64,000 bases of DNA from Acidobacteriota bacterium. GTDB lineage: Bacteria; Acidobacteriota; Terriglobia; Terriglobales; SCQP01. The notes below the pieces were generated by a model. The model made no database searches and was not told the origin of the DNA. It saw only the letters and a program-made list of their open reading frames with translations. Positions 35,631 to 43,744 of this stretch are shown here, piece by piece. The DNA lies in NCBI GenBank assembly GCA_004299485.1, contig SCQP01000016.1, positions 62,001 through 126,000 on the forward strand, in the 5' to 3' direction. The stretch's first letter is position 1. Each line of letters starts with the position of its first letter. A program made the translations under genes and the position numbers.

Positions 35631-36950
35631 ATGGCCACTGAACCGCTTGCTGCCGCGCCGCCCACCGGCATCGCCCCCTCCACCCCGCGCTGGCGTCTGG
35701 CAACGCGCATCGCCTTCCGCTTCTGCTTCGTCTACTTCGGCCTCTACATCCTGCTGACGCAGATGCTGACTTCGCTGCTCTTCGTCACCACCAACGACAA
35801 CGGTGCCTTCGAGCTGGACATGACCTCGCCCGCGCGCGCCGTTATCACTTGGATCGGGACCCACGTCTTTCACCTCGCTCACATGCTCACGCGCGAGACC
35901 GGCAGCGGCGATCGCCATTACGACTGGGTCGAGCTGGCCCTGATCTTCGTGCTGGCGCTGGCCGCCACGTTCGTCTGGTCCGTTCTCGACCGCAAGCGCG
36001 AACAGTACACCAAGCTGTTCCGCTGGTTCCGCGTAGTCGTGCGCTTCGCCCTGGGCGCCACGCTGCTCACCTACGGCATCGTCAAAATCTTTCCGCTGCA
36101 GATGTCCCCGCCTGGCTATCACCGCCTGCTCGAGCCCTACGGCAGCTTCTCGCCCATGGGTGTTCTCTGGGCTTCGATCGGCGCCGCGCCCGGCTACGAA
36201 TTTTTCGCCGGCTGCGCCGAATTTCTCGGTGGCGCGCTGCTGCTGTTTCCGCGCACCGCTATCCTCGGCGCCCTCATCGCGCTCGCCGACGCTACCCAGG
36301 TCTTCCTGCTCAACATGACCTACGACGTGCCGGTAAAGATCCTTTCCGGCACGCTGATTCTCCTCTCCGTGCTGGTGCTGGCCCCCGAAGCTCAGCGCCT
36401 CTGGGACGCCGTCGTGCGCAACCGTCCCGTCGCGCCCTCACGCCACTTCGAGCTCTGCCGCAGCCGCCGCGCCAACCGCATCGCTCTCGGCGTACAGGTC
36501 GTGATGGCACTGTTCTTGATTCTCGGCAACGTCTGGATGGGGGTTAAAACGTTCCAGTCCCGCCCGCCGCAATCGCCCCTCGCCGGCCTCTGGCAAGTCG
36601 AAACCTTCACCCTCAACAACCAGCCCCGCCCGCCGCTCGTCACCGATGCTCAGCGCTGGCAGCATGTGTTCTTTGTCTCCGCCAACCGCCTGATGGTGCA
36701 AACCATGCCCGGCAACTTCGAGAGCTACAAAGCCGCACTCAACACCGCCGCCGGCACCCTCGCCCTCACCCCACCCCAAGGCCCGCCCGCCCAGTTCACC
36801 TTCCGCCACCCCACACCCGACCAGCTCTTCCTCACCGGAACCCTGGACAACGCGCGCCTCCAGGTCTCCTTGCAGCTCATCCCCCGCTCCAGCTTCCGCC
36901 TCGTCAGCCGCGGCTTCCACTGGGTGCAAGACGCTCCCTTCGACCGCTAA
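35631..36950 (+). CDS. DoxX-like membrane protein with C-terminal periplasmic domain
   Basis: 439 aa from the ATG at 35631. Helices at about 24-45, 68-85, 105-125, 140-160, 200-265 and 300-320 are DoxX/DoxD-like (RFALGATLLTYGIVKIFPLQM, YEFFAGCAEFLGGALLLFPRTAILGALIA). The last 110 residues are soluble and beta-rich (GLWQVETFTLNNQPRPPLVTD), lipocalin-like in feel but not assignable. GATACT lies 6 nt before the ATG, indicating a leaderless message. Function is unknown; DoxX homologues are linked to quinone or thiosulfate redox. Confidence 0.75.
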   Translation: MATEPLAAAPPTGIAPSTPRWRLATRIAFRFCFVYFGLYILLTQMLTSLLFVTTNDNGAFELDMTSPARAVITWIGTHVFHLAHMLTRETGSGDRHYDWVELALIFVLALAATFVWSVLDRKREQYTKLFRWFRVVVRFALGATLLTYGIVKIFPLQMSPPGYHRLLEPYGSFSPMGVLWASIGAAPGYEFFAGCAEFLGGALLLFPRTAILGALIALADATQVFLLNMTYDVPVKILSGTLILLSVLVLAPEAQRLWDAVVRNRPVAPSRHFELCRSRRANRIALGVQVVMALFLILGNVWMGVKTFQSRPPQSPLAGLWQVETFTLNNQPRPPLVTDAQRWQHVFFVSANRLMVQTMPGNFESYKAALNTAAGTLALTPPQGPPAQFTFRHPTPDQLFLTGTLDNARLQVSLQLIPRSSFRLVSRGFHWVQDAPFDR

Positions 36951-37074
36951 GCGCAGCGCCTGGCCGGGGCGACGGGCCCCCGGCCGGGCGCGAGCAAAGC
37001 GGGACGCGCGGCGCAGCCGCGCAGGGGGCCCGCGCCAAGCAATGTCGCAAGACTCTCCCTTCAACCGCTGAGCG
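36926..37074. repeat. GC-rich element flanked by a 28-nt direct duplication (copy E6)
   Basis: The last 8 codons of the DoxX-like gene plus the stop (36926-36953) recur at 37047-37074 with 25 of 28 positions identical. The 93 nt between them is a GC-rich element containing the stem GCGCGGC-GCA-GCCGCGC (37006-37022) and a tract GGGCCCCCGGCC that also occurs near 47391-47405. The arrangement looks like insertion of an element with duplication of the gene's 3' end, or a local tandem duplication later invaded by the element. Confidence 0.6.
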
Positions 37075-37075
37075 G

Positions 37076-37110
37076 CTAACCACTAGCCACTAACCACTAG
37101 CCACTTCTTT
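37076..37110. repeat. Heptanucleotide tandem repeat, CTARCCA
   Basis: Units CTAACCA, CTAGCCA, CTAACCA and CTAGCCA (37076-37103) are followed by CTTCTTT. The array starts 2 nt after the duplicated segment and ends 8 nt before the -10-like CATACT of murJ. Confidence 0.75.
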
Positions 37111-37131
37111 TCTACCGCATACTGAAAGCGC

Positions 37132-38715
37132 ATGCCTCAGGGCGCAACCCAAGCAGAGCGTTTCCCCGCACGGCGCTCGGCGGCGCTCGCCGGTTCCGGC
37201 ATTCTGCTCAGCCGGCTCTCGGGCCTCGTGCGCGAGCGCGTCTTCGCCTACTTCTTCGGCAACTCCGCTGCCGCCGATGCCTTCAAGGCTGCCTTCCGCA
37301 TTCCCAACCTACTGCAAAACCTGTTTGGTGAAGGCGTGCTTTCGGCGTCCTTTATTCCCGTCTACATCGGCCTCATGGCCAAGGGCGATGAAGAGGAAGC
37401 CCGCCGTCTCGCCGGCGGCATTCTCGCCATCCTCGCCTTGGGCACCGCCATCTTCGTCGCCATCGGCGTGGTCGCTGCGCCCTGGCTGATCGACCTCATC
37501 GCCGCTGGCTTCCGCGGCACCACGCGTCTGCTGACGATCCGCCTGGTGCGAATTTTATTTCCGGGCGCCGGCCTGCTGGTGATTTCGGCCTGGTGCTTGG
37601 GCGTGCTCAACAGCCATCGCCGCTTCTTCCTGTCCTACGCCGCGCCGGTAATCTGGAACGGCGCCATCATCGCCGCCATGGTCCTGTTCGGCTGGCGCTA
37701 TGGCCGCTTTGACTTGGCGGAATGGACCGCGCTCGGCGCCGTCGTCGGCAGCGGCTTGCAGGTCGCCATCCAGTGGCCCGCCGTCCATAAAATTTTGGGC
37801 CAGCTCCGCCTCTCGCTGAACTATCGCGCCCAGCACATCCGCGAAGTCATCCGCAACGCCGCGCCGGTGTTTGCCGGCCGCGGCGTCATTCAGATCAGCG
37901 CCTACATCGACGCCTGGCTGGCGAGCTGGCTGCCCACCGGAGCCATGGCCACGCTGGCCTATTCGCAGACGCTCTATCTGCTGCCCATCAGCCTGTTCGG
38001 CATGTCGGTTTCGGCAGTCGAACTGCCCGCCATGTCCGGCGTGGTCGCGGGCGAAGATGCCGAAGCGCAACTACGCCAGCGTCTGGGTTTCGGCCTGCGT
38101 CAGATTGCATTTCTCGTGGTGCCCTCCGCGGTCGCGTTCCTTGCGCTTGGCGACGTCATCGTTGCCGCCATCTACCGCACCGGCGCCTTTGGCTCCAGCG
38201 ACGTCCTTTGGGTCTGGGGTACGCTCGCCGGCGCCAGTGTCGGCCTGGTCGCATCCGGCCTGGGCCGCCTGTATTCGTCGACCTATTACGCCCTGCGCGA
38301 CACCCGCAGCCCGCTCAACTACGCCATGGTCCGCGTCTCGCTGACGACGGTGCTGGGCGTCATCGCCGCCTTCTGGCTGCCTGGCTGGCTGGGCATCAAC
38401 GCCAAGTGGGGCGTCGCCGGCCTGACGCTCGCGGCCGGCATTGCCGCCTGGGTCGAAATGACGCTCCTCCGCCGTGGCCTGCGCCGCCGCATTCAGGCCC
38501 CGCGCGTCTCGCGGCTGTTTCTGGCGAAAATCGCCTCCGCCGCCATCGCCGCCGCCATCGCCGGCCGCGCCCTGCTGCGCGCCCTGCCGCACTGGGGCAC
38601 CTGGTCCACCGCTATCCTGGTGCTCGGCCTCTACGGCGCCGTCTACCTCAGCGCCGCCTGGGCGATGCGCGTTCCTGAACTCCGCGCCCTCCGCCGGCTG
38701 CTGCGGGCGCGGTAA
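37132..38715 (+). CDS. murJ: Lipid II flippase, MviN/MurJ family
   Basis: 527 aa with about 14 helices of the MOP superfamily. The N-terminal signature is intact (LLSRLSGLVRERVFAYFFGNSAAADAFKAAFRIPNLLQNLFGEGVLSASFIPVY), including the Arg residues needed for flipping. It moves lipid-linked peptidoglycan precursor across the inner membrane. CATACT lies 8 nt before the ATG. The last 68 nt overlap, on the opposite strand, the 3' end of the sedolisin gene. Confidence 0.93.
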   Translation: MPQGATQAERFPARRSAALAGSGILLSRLSGLVRERVFAYFFGNSAAADAFKAAFRIPNLLQNLFGEGVLSASFIPVYIGLMAKGDEEEARRLAGGILAILALGTAIFVAIGVVAAPWLIDLIAAGFRGTTRLLTIRLVRILFPGAGLLVISAWCLGVLNSHRRFFLSYAAPVIWNGAIIAAMVLFGWRYGRFDLAEWTALGAVVGSGLQVAIQWPAVHKILGQLRLSLNYRAQHIREVIRNAAPVFAGRGVIQISAYIDAWLASWLPTGAMATLAYSQTLYLLPISLFGMSVSAVELPAMSGVVAGEDAEAQLRQRLGFGLRQIAFLVVPSAVAFLALGDVIVAAIYRTGAFGSSDVLWVWGTLAGASVGLVASGLGRLYSSTYYALRDTRSPLNYAMVRVSLTTVLGVIAAFWLPGWLGINAKWGVAGLTLAAGIAAWVEMTLLRRGLRRRIQAPRVSRLFLAKIASAAIAAAIAGRALLRALPHWGTWSTAILVLGLYGAVYLSAAWAMRVPELRALRRLLRAR

Positions 38716-41700
38716 CGTTGAGGTAGGCGGGGGTCGTTATAGCCGGTTCGCCAGGACTCGTCCCCGTCACGGTGATCGTGTAGAAACCGGGCGGGGTGCT
38801 GGTTACGCCCGTCCCGCTCAAGTCGATATTGTTAATCGGCGCGCTGGCTGCAATGGTCAGCCGGGTTTGCTCAGCGGCCGCCTGGCCTGGCGAGAACGTC
38901 ACCGAAATCTTGCAGGTTGCATTCTGCGCGACCGAGCTGCCGCAGTCATTCGTCTCATGAAAGTCCGCTGCATTTCCGGAACTGAATGAGATCCCGCTGA
39001 TCTGGAGTGGCGCGCTGCCGGTACTGTACAGAATCGCCGTGATCGCCGCGCTCGTCTCTCCTACGCCGACGTTGCCGAATCCAACGCTGGACGGAGACAG
39101 CCAGCCGGTGGCGTTGCCTTGATTCGATGGGGGAGGAGGTGGCGGCACAACTACCTGTGATGGAGAGCCTCCGCAGGCCGCCAGCAACATGAGAGCTAAC
39201 GTCAGGCCGCCGCTGCATGCTGCTGCACGCAGGCGCCGTTTCGCGGTAAGCATCGCTCCGGCTACTGCAGCCCCCAAGGCCACCAGCGCAAACAGCAGCC
39301 GCCAGTCCAGCGGCCAACCTACACCCCAAAAGCTTGCCGATGTAGGCGGCGCCTTGGTCGTAACGGTTAGGGTTGCCGTCGCCGGATTCTTGCCGTCCGG
39401 GGTCAATGTGGCTGGGGAAAATGAGCAAGCCACGAATGGCGGCAAGTTGGAGCAGCCAAGCGTCACCTCGGCGGCAAAGCTACCGTAAGGCGTTAGGGTG
39501 ATGTTATAGGTGCCGCTCTGGCCCTGGGTGACCGTCGGCGTACTCCCGCCGCCAAAAAGCCTAAAAGTCTGCACTGTGCCCTGCAGGCCAAGGCCACCGA
39601 GAGAGTCGCCGTCGGGCCCCGTTACCCCAAACGACACGGTCACAGTCGGGTCCGGCGCGCTGGAAGGCGTCGGTGCAAAGGACGCGGTGACGGTGCAGCT
39701 CTTGCCGCTCGCCAACGTGGCCGGGCAATCCGAGCTGACCGTAAAGGGCACCGTGGAGGAGAAGGGCTTGAGCGCAAGCGACAACGCGCCTTGGTTGGTG
39801 AGCGTGGCCGTCTGCGTTGGGCTTGACTGCCCATATGGCTCTGGAGGGAACGTGAGCTGCGTGGGGCTGAAGACTGGGTTAGCCGGCGTCGGCACTGTAA
39901 GCACATTCGAGGTACTCGCCACGAAGTTCGGTGCGCTGAACTTCGCCGTGATCGTAGCCAAGAGCCCGGGTAGCTCCGGCAAGGAAAACGTCCCCTCGGC
40001 CCGCTCCATACCGGTTGATGCATCAATCTGCGACCCGGAGACCTCGACCGGCACTAGCGCGCTGCTGCCGTTGTAAATTTGAACGAACTCGTCTAGCGCA
40101 GTCTGACTCTGGGCCTCCAGCACAACGTTGATGGTCGCGTTATCCCCCGCGCTAATGCTCAGCGTGGTTGGACTGGGATTGACGATGAGCGTCACCGGCG
40201 CCGAGGTTGCCGCATTATAGCTGCTGTCGCCAGCATAGGCAGCGGTGTATTGATAGGTCTGTGCCGAGTAGGGCGTACTCGAGAACGCCTCACTGCCGGT
40301 GGGGTCGAGCGAAAAACTACCGGGAAGAAAGCCCTGCCCGATCGGCGTGAGAGTGACGCTGCCTGTGGCGATCGCACTGCCCGCCGGCCCACTGACCACA
40401 ACCTGTTCGACCACCGGATCCCCAAAGAATACGGATGAAACTGGCTTCGCGGGATCGCTGGTATAGAACTCCATGGTGACCGTGGGCGTAATCTTTGCCA
40501 GCGTTACGTTCACCGGCACTGACGTGCTCGGCCCGTAGTTGGCGTCGCCCTCGTAGCTCGCCACCACGGTATACGTCCCGCCGGGCAGCCCTGCGGTCGA
40601 GCTCGCCAGCGTCCCGCCCGAACCCAGCGCAAAGCTGCCCACCGCCTGCTCACTGCCGTCGCTGAATTGCGCTAGCAGATCCACCGTGCCCGTAGGCGCC
40701 GGGCCGCTACTTCCCCCGGTGACACTGATGTTCAGCGGAATGCTCTGCCCCACGGTGGCGTTCGCCGGCGGCTTGAGCGTCAGCGCTGTCTGGCTCACGC
40801 CAAATTTGATGCTGCTCCAGTCGTTCACCAGATTGGCAACGTTGAGCGATCCCAGCCCGGTGGCTTCGTCATAGCCGGGCACGGCGTTAAAACCCAGCTC
40901 CCCGCTGGTGGGGCAGTCGGGCGAGCCCGCCACGCAGGGTACGTCATTGCTGCCGCTGGTGACATCGTGGTAAACGCCCGAGGTCGACGCCAGCCGGTAC
41001 AGCACCGGATTCGCCAGCCCCTGCCCCTTACCGCTACCACTCTTCTGATCCACCAGCGCCATCACTCCCGCGAATGACGGCGTCGAGGCCGACGTGCCGC
41101 CCACCACATAGAAATGGAAGCTGCCGTCCGCCGCCACCTGGCAGCTCAAGCCCAGGCAGATCACATAGGGGTCATGGCCTGCAGAAGAATTAAACGCAAC
41201 GTCCGGCACCAGACGCATGCCGCCGCTGATCGCCGCCACCCCCGGCGCCACCTGCCAGTACGGCCGCGCGTACACGCTGCTGGCACCGCCCGATCCCGCG
41301 GAAATGCCGGTGCCGGCCTGACCACCGCCGATCTCATCCCACGGCAGCTCAGGAATATAGCTCAGTGCCGAGGAGTAATCTGCCGTTCGGTTCGCTCCCC
41401 AGTAGCTCGTTGTGCTGCTGCCTTCGTTAAACTGTGTCCCGCCCACCGCCGTGTCGTAAGGGGTCGAGGCAAACCCGCTCACCGCCAGCCCGTTGCTCGC
41501 GGCGGCGGCGCTCGGGTCGTCGCATCCCGCAGCCCCGTTGTCGCCCGCGCTCACCAGCACCGTAATCCTCTCGGCGGCAGCCTGCTCCCACAGGCTGTTA
41601 AAAAACTCATTCCCCGCCGCCGTCATTTGGGCTTCGCACAATCCGTAGCTGGCCGTCAGAATCGGCGCCAGATCGTGATCGACAATGTACAGCGCCGAGA

Positions 41701-42712
41701 GCACGATGCCGTCGGTCGTAGCGCTGCTGTCGGCAACCACCAGATCTACCGTCGCGCTGGGCGCGGCTGCGCCCGCCCATTCCGCGTCCAGCGTGGCCTC
41801 GTTCCCATCGTCCTGAAGGATGCCGGGGGCATTCGCAGTGGCCGGCACCACGTGCAGGCTGCCCGTCGCGCCCGGCTGAAACAGGTTCCGGAAATCGCTG
41901 ACGTCGCTCGGAGTGATTTCCGAGCGCGCTACGATCGCAATCGTTTCCTGGTTTCCATTCACACCCTGCGCAAGTACAGGACTGATGTTGTAAATCGTGT
42001 TGAAGTCACCCGGAACCAGCGCATGCAGATTTGTGCCGTTGTACGTGAAATCCAACTCGGGCGACGGATCCAGCACCGTCGCCACATGGCCCTCGCCTTG
42101 ACCCAAAACCTGAATCGCCGGCCGCGATACGAAATTGTTCAGCGATACCACCCCCGCCACCACCGGCGCCAGCGCCGCCGGAATCGCCGGATCCGTGGCG
42201 TTCGCCCAATACTGCCGCATGGTTCCGCCCGGCTGCTCCGCCCGGTAACGATGCATCGTGGTGTGCAGCCCTTGCCGCACGCTCGCCGCGGTGCCGCTGA
42301 AGTCAATCACCAACCCGCCCGGCGACACGTCATTGACCGTAAAGCCCTGCTTCTCCAGCCACTGCTCCACCGTCGCAATGTCGCTCGCCGCCGGCCCAAA
42401 CTGCTCCCCAAATTGTTGCGGCGTCAGCCCGTGATGGTATTCCGGCGAACCCGCCGTGCGTTGCGCCGCCAGCAATTGCCGCAGCGCTACTTCCTGCGTC
42501 GGCGAGCGTCGCAGCAGCAGCAGCATGTGCTGCAGCTCCAGATCCGGCGGCGCGGCGCCTTCATCTATTGCGGCGTGCGCGCGCCAAACCGTGTTGCCTG
42601 GCAGTCGTACCGTCTGCCGCAGATCGACCGCGCTCCGAATCCGTCGGGGCGCTTGTGCAAAGGCCGTCGCAACCAGTGCCAGGTAAATCGCACACTGATA
42701 CTTCCCACTCAT
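38648..42712 (-). CDS. S53 family serine-carboxyl peptidase (sedolisin/kumamolisin) with long Ig-like tail
   Basis: 1354 aa. Signal peptide about 1-19; pro-kumamolisin activation domain about 35-175; catalytic domain about 215-640 with the Glu305/Asp309 pair (EATLDAEW), oxyanion Asp in SAGDNGAAGCDD and nucleophile Ser541 in GGTSASTP. Ig-like/Big_3-type beta domains follow (about 650-1060). A membrane segment near 1160-1180 and a second hydrophobic stretch ending LLAACGG precede a final choice-of-anchor-D-like domain. It is an acid-active secreted endopeptidase. The last 20 residues (Arg/Gly-rich) are encoded opposite the murJ 3' end and look like a read-through extension into the neighbour. 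Confidence 0.88.
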   Translation of the reverse strand: MSGKYQCAIYLALVATAFAQAPRRIRSAVDLRQTVRLPGNTVWRAHAAIDEGAAPPDLELQHMLLLLRRSPTQEVALRQLLAAQRTAGSPEYHHGLTPQQFGEQFGPAASDIATVEQWLEKQGFTVNDVSPGGLVIDFSGTAASVRQGLHTTMHRYRAEQPGGTMRQYWANATDPAIPAALAPVVAGVVSLNNFVSRPAIQVLGQGEGHVATVLDPSPELDFTYNGTNLHALVPGDFNTIYNISPVLAQGVNGNQETIAIVARSEITPSDVSDFRNLFQPGATGSLHVVPATANAPGILQDDGNEATLDAEWAGAAAPSATVDLVVADSSATTDGIVLSALYIVDHDLAPILTASYGLCEAQMTAAGNEFFNSLWEQAAAERITVLVSAGDNGAAGCDDPSAAAASNGLAVSGFASTPYDTAVGGTQFNEGSSTTSYWGANRTADYSSALSYIPELPWDEIGGGQAGTGISAGSGGASSVYARPYWQVAPGVAAISGGMRLVPDVAFNSSAGHDPYVICLGLSCQVAADGSFHFYVVGGTSASTPSFAGVMALVDQKSGSGKGQGLANPVLYRLASTSGVYHDVTSGSNDVPCVAGSPDCPTSGELGFNAVPGYDEATGLGSLNVANLVNDWSSIKFGVSQTALTLKPPANATVGQSIPLNISVTGGSSGPAPTGTVDLLAQFSDGSEQAVGSFALGSGGTLASSTAGLPGGTYTVVASYEGDANYGPSTSVPVNVTLAKITPTVTMEFYTSDPAKPVSSVFFGDPVVEQVVVSGPAGSAIATGSVTLTPIGQGFLPGSFSLDPTGSEAFSSTPYSAQTYQYTAAYAGDSSYNAATSAPVTLIVNPSPTTLSISAGDNATINVVLEAQSQTALDEFVQIYNGSSALVPVEVSGSQIDASTGMERAEGTFSLPELPGLLATITAKFSAPNFVASTSNVLTVPTPANPVFSPTQLTFPPEPYGQSSPTQTATLTNQGALSLALKPFSSTVPFTVSSDCPATLASGKSCTVTASFAPTPSSAPDPTVTVSFGVTGPDGDSLGGLGLQGTVQTFRLFGGGSTPTVTQGQSGTYNITLTPYGSFAAEVTLGCSNLPPFVACSFSPATLTPDGKNPATATLTVTTKAPPTSASFWGVGWPLDWRLLFALVALGAAVAGAMLTAKRRLRAAACSGGLTLALMLLAACGGSPSQVVVPPPPPPSNQGNATGWLSPSSVGFGNVGVGETSAAITAILYSTGSAPLQISGISFSSGNAADFHETNDCGSSVAQNATCKISVTFSPGQAAAEQTRLTIAASAPINNIDLSGTGVTSTPPGFYTITVTGTSPGEPAITTPAYLNVTAPAAAGGGRGVQERASPRRR

Positions 42713-42759
42713 CAGGCTGCGAGATTATCAGAGTAGAACCTCAGATACAACCCACCGAA

Positions 42760-42905
42760 AGCCCCTGCCGCGTGGCGCCACTTTCGCAATTGTCGCGCCA
42801 TCGCCACCGCGTTCGTGCCAGCATCACCGGCGGCATTGTGATTGTGAAACTCGCCGTCTGGCCCGCGCTCACCGTAGCCGGTCCGCCCGCCGCCAAATGC
42901 GCCAC
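42760..42905 (-). pseudogene. Remnant of an Ig-like tail domain
   Basis: In one minus frame the sequence reads GGPATVSAGQTASFTITMPPV and then degenerates. This resembles the VSAGQTA(S/T)FTI(T) strands in Ig-like tails of acidobacterial secreted proteins, including the neighbouring sedolisin (SGTYNITLTP). Too little remains to name the parent gene. It abuts element copy E2. Confidence 0.4.
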
Positions 42906-42930
42906 AATCGTCATTTGGTGGCAGCTCTGA

Positions 42931-43020
42931 TGGCGGCAGCTTGGAGGAGCCCTGAGCGTCAGCGGGCGGACCCTGCCGGGAACCGAAACCCGCACTCCAA
43001 GCGACCATCGGGACCAGGGC
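42931..43020. repeat. Dispersed element copy E2
   Basis: Nearly identical to E1 over about 85 nt; visible differences are GCC/GTC and ATCGAAG/ACCGAAA plus the ends. In the hemG frame it reads RQLGGALSVSGRTLPG then TRTPSDHRD. A little further right, at about 43045, GACCAACGG recurs (SDQRR), echoing the DQRE core of copies E3-E5. Confidence 0.75.
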
Positions 43021-43149
43021 AAATAGTGGCGAGCCACGGATCCCCGGGCGCCAGCGACCAACGGCGGCAACCAGGCCAAAAAGTGGCGCGCCAATTTCGG
43101 CCAAACTGGAAAAGCCACGGTTACGTATTCGCATTCAGGGAGTGAACTC

Positions 43150-43734
43150 ATGCTGAGCCCAACCAGCGAAACGGACGCCGGCGAGCTGCTGCAGCGCTTA
43201 ACGCTGTATGCCTATGGCCTTTTTGGCTGTTTTCCCCAAGCGGCCGCCGAACCCGTCTTGCGCGCCTCCGGCAAAGGGCCCGAGGACCTGGCCATGGATG
43301 TCCTGACCCGCCACTTCGATCCCACCGACACCCGCGTGCGCTGGGAACCCAGCCGCGGCCCGGTACTCAGTTACCTCAAAACCGTCCTTTGGCATGATTT
43401 TCTCGACCTCAAGCGCGGCGGCCTGCACCGCAGCACCACCGGCGCCGACGATCTCGACGCCCTGGCCGCGCCCCAGTTGCGGCCCGATGTCCGCCTCGAG
43501 CGCACGCAGCAGCGCGAACGCGTGCTCGCACAATTAGGCGACGAACCCGAGTTGCGCTCGCTCGCCGCCCAGCAGCTCGATCCTGACGGCTGGCCCGGCT
43601 ACACCAATCAGGAGCTGGCGGCGCGCCTCGCGATCACCGTCAGTGAAGTAGAAAACCGCAAGAAGCGGCTGCTCCGGCGGCTGCTCAAGATTTGGCGCCA
43701 GCAGGCCGCCCCTGCAGCCTTGGCGAAGTCCTAG
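43150..43734 (+). CDS. RNA polymerase sigma factor, ECF-like
   Basis: 194 aa. Region 2-like sequence lies at about 45-100 (VLTRHFDPTDTRVRWEPSRGPVLSYLKTVLWHDFLDLKR). Region 4-like helix-turn-helix lies at about 135-180 (GYTNQELAARLAITVSEVENRKKRLLRRLLKIW). The spacing and short length match ECF-type factors, though region 2 is diverged. It is followed 10 nt later by a membrane protein with a zinc-finger-like N-terminus, the usual sigma/anti-sigma order. Confidence 0.75.
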   Translation: MLSPTSETDAGELLQRLTLYAYGLFGCFPQAAAEPVLRASGKGPEDLAMDVLTRHFDPTDTRVRWEPSRGPVLSYLKTVLWHDFLDLKRGGLHRSTTGADDLDALAAPQLRPDVRLERTQQRERVLAQLGDEPELRSLAAQQLDPDGWPGYTNQELAARLAITVSEVENRKKRLLRRLLKIWRQQAAPAALAKS

Positions 43735-43744
43735 GGAGAACCCG

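Larger units (their letters stand above)
42713..43149. other. 437-nt intergenic region with gene remnant and element copy
   Basis: Left part: possible promoter of the sedolisin gene (GATAAT on the minus strand, 11 nt before its ATG). Middle: a short minus-strand remnant of an Ig-like tail. Right: element E2, then a near-duplicate pair GGGCAAATAGTGGCGAGCCA / GGCCAAAAAGTGGCGCGCCA (about 43017 and 43073). The final bases carry the sigma-factor ribosome site (GGAG, 7 nt before ATG). No intact gene is seen. Confidence 0.6.

Noticed and set aside
41114-42736. 540-aa plus-strand open frame opposite the sedolisin gene
   Set aside because: Arg/His-rich antisense of a clear S53 peptidase; no motif or ribosome site. 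A GC-rich shadow frame.
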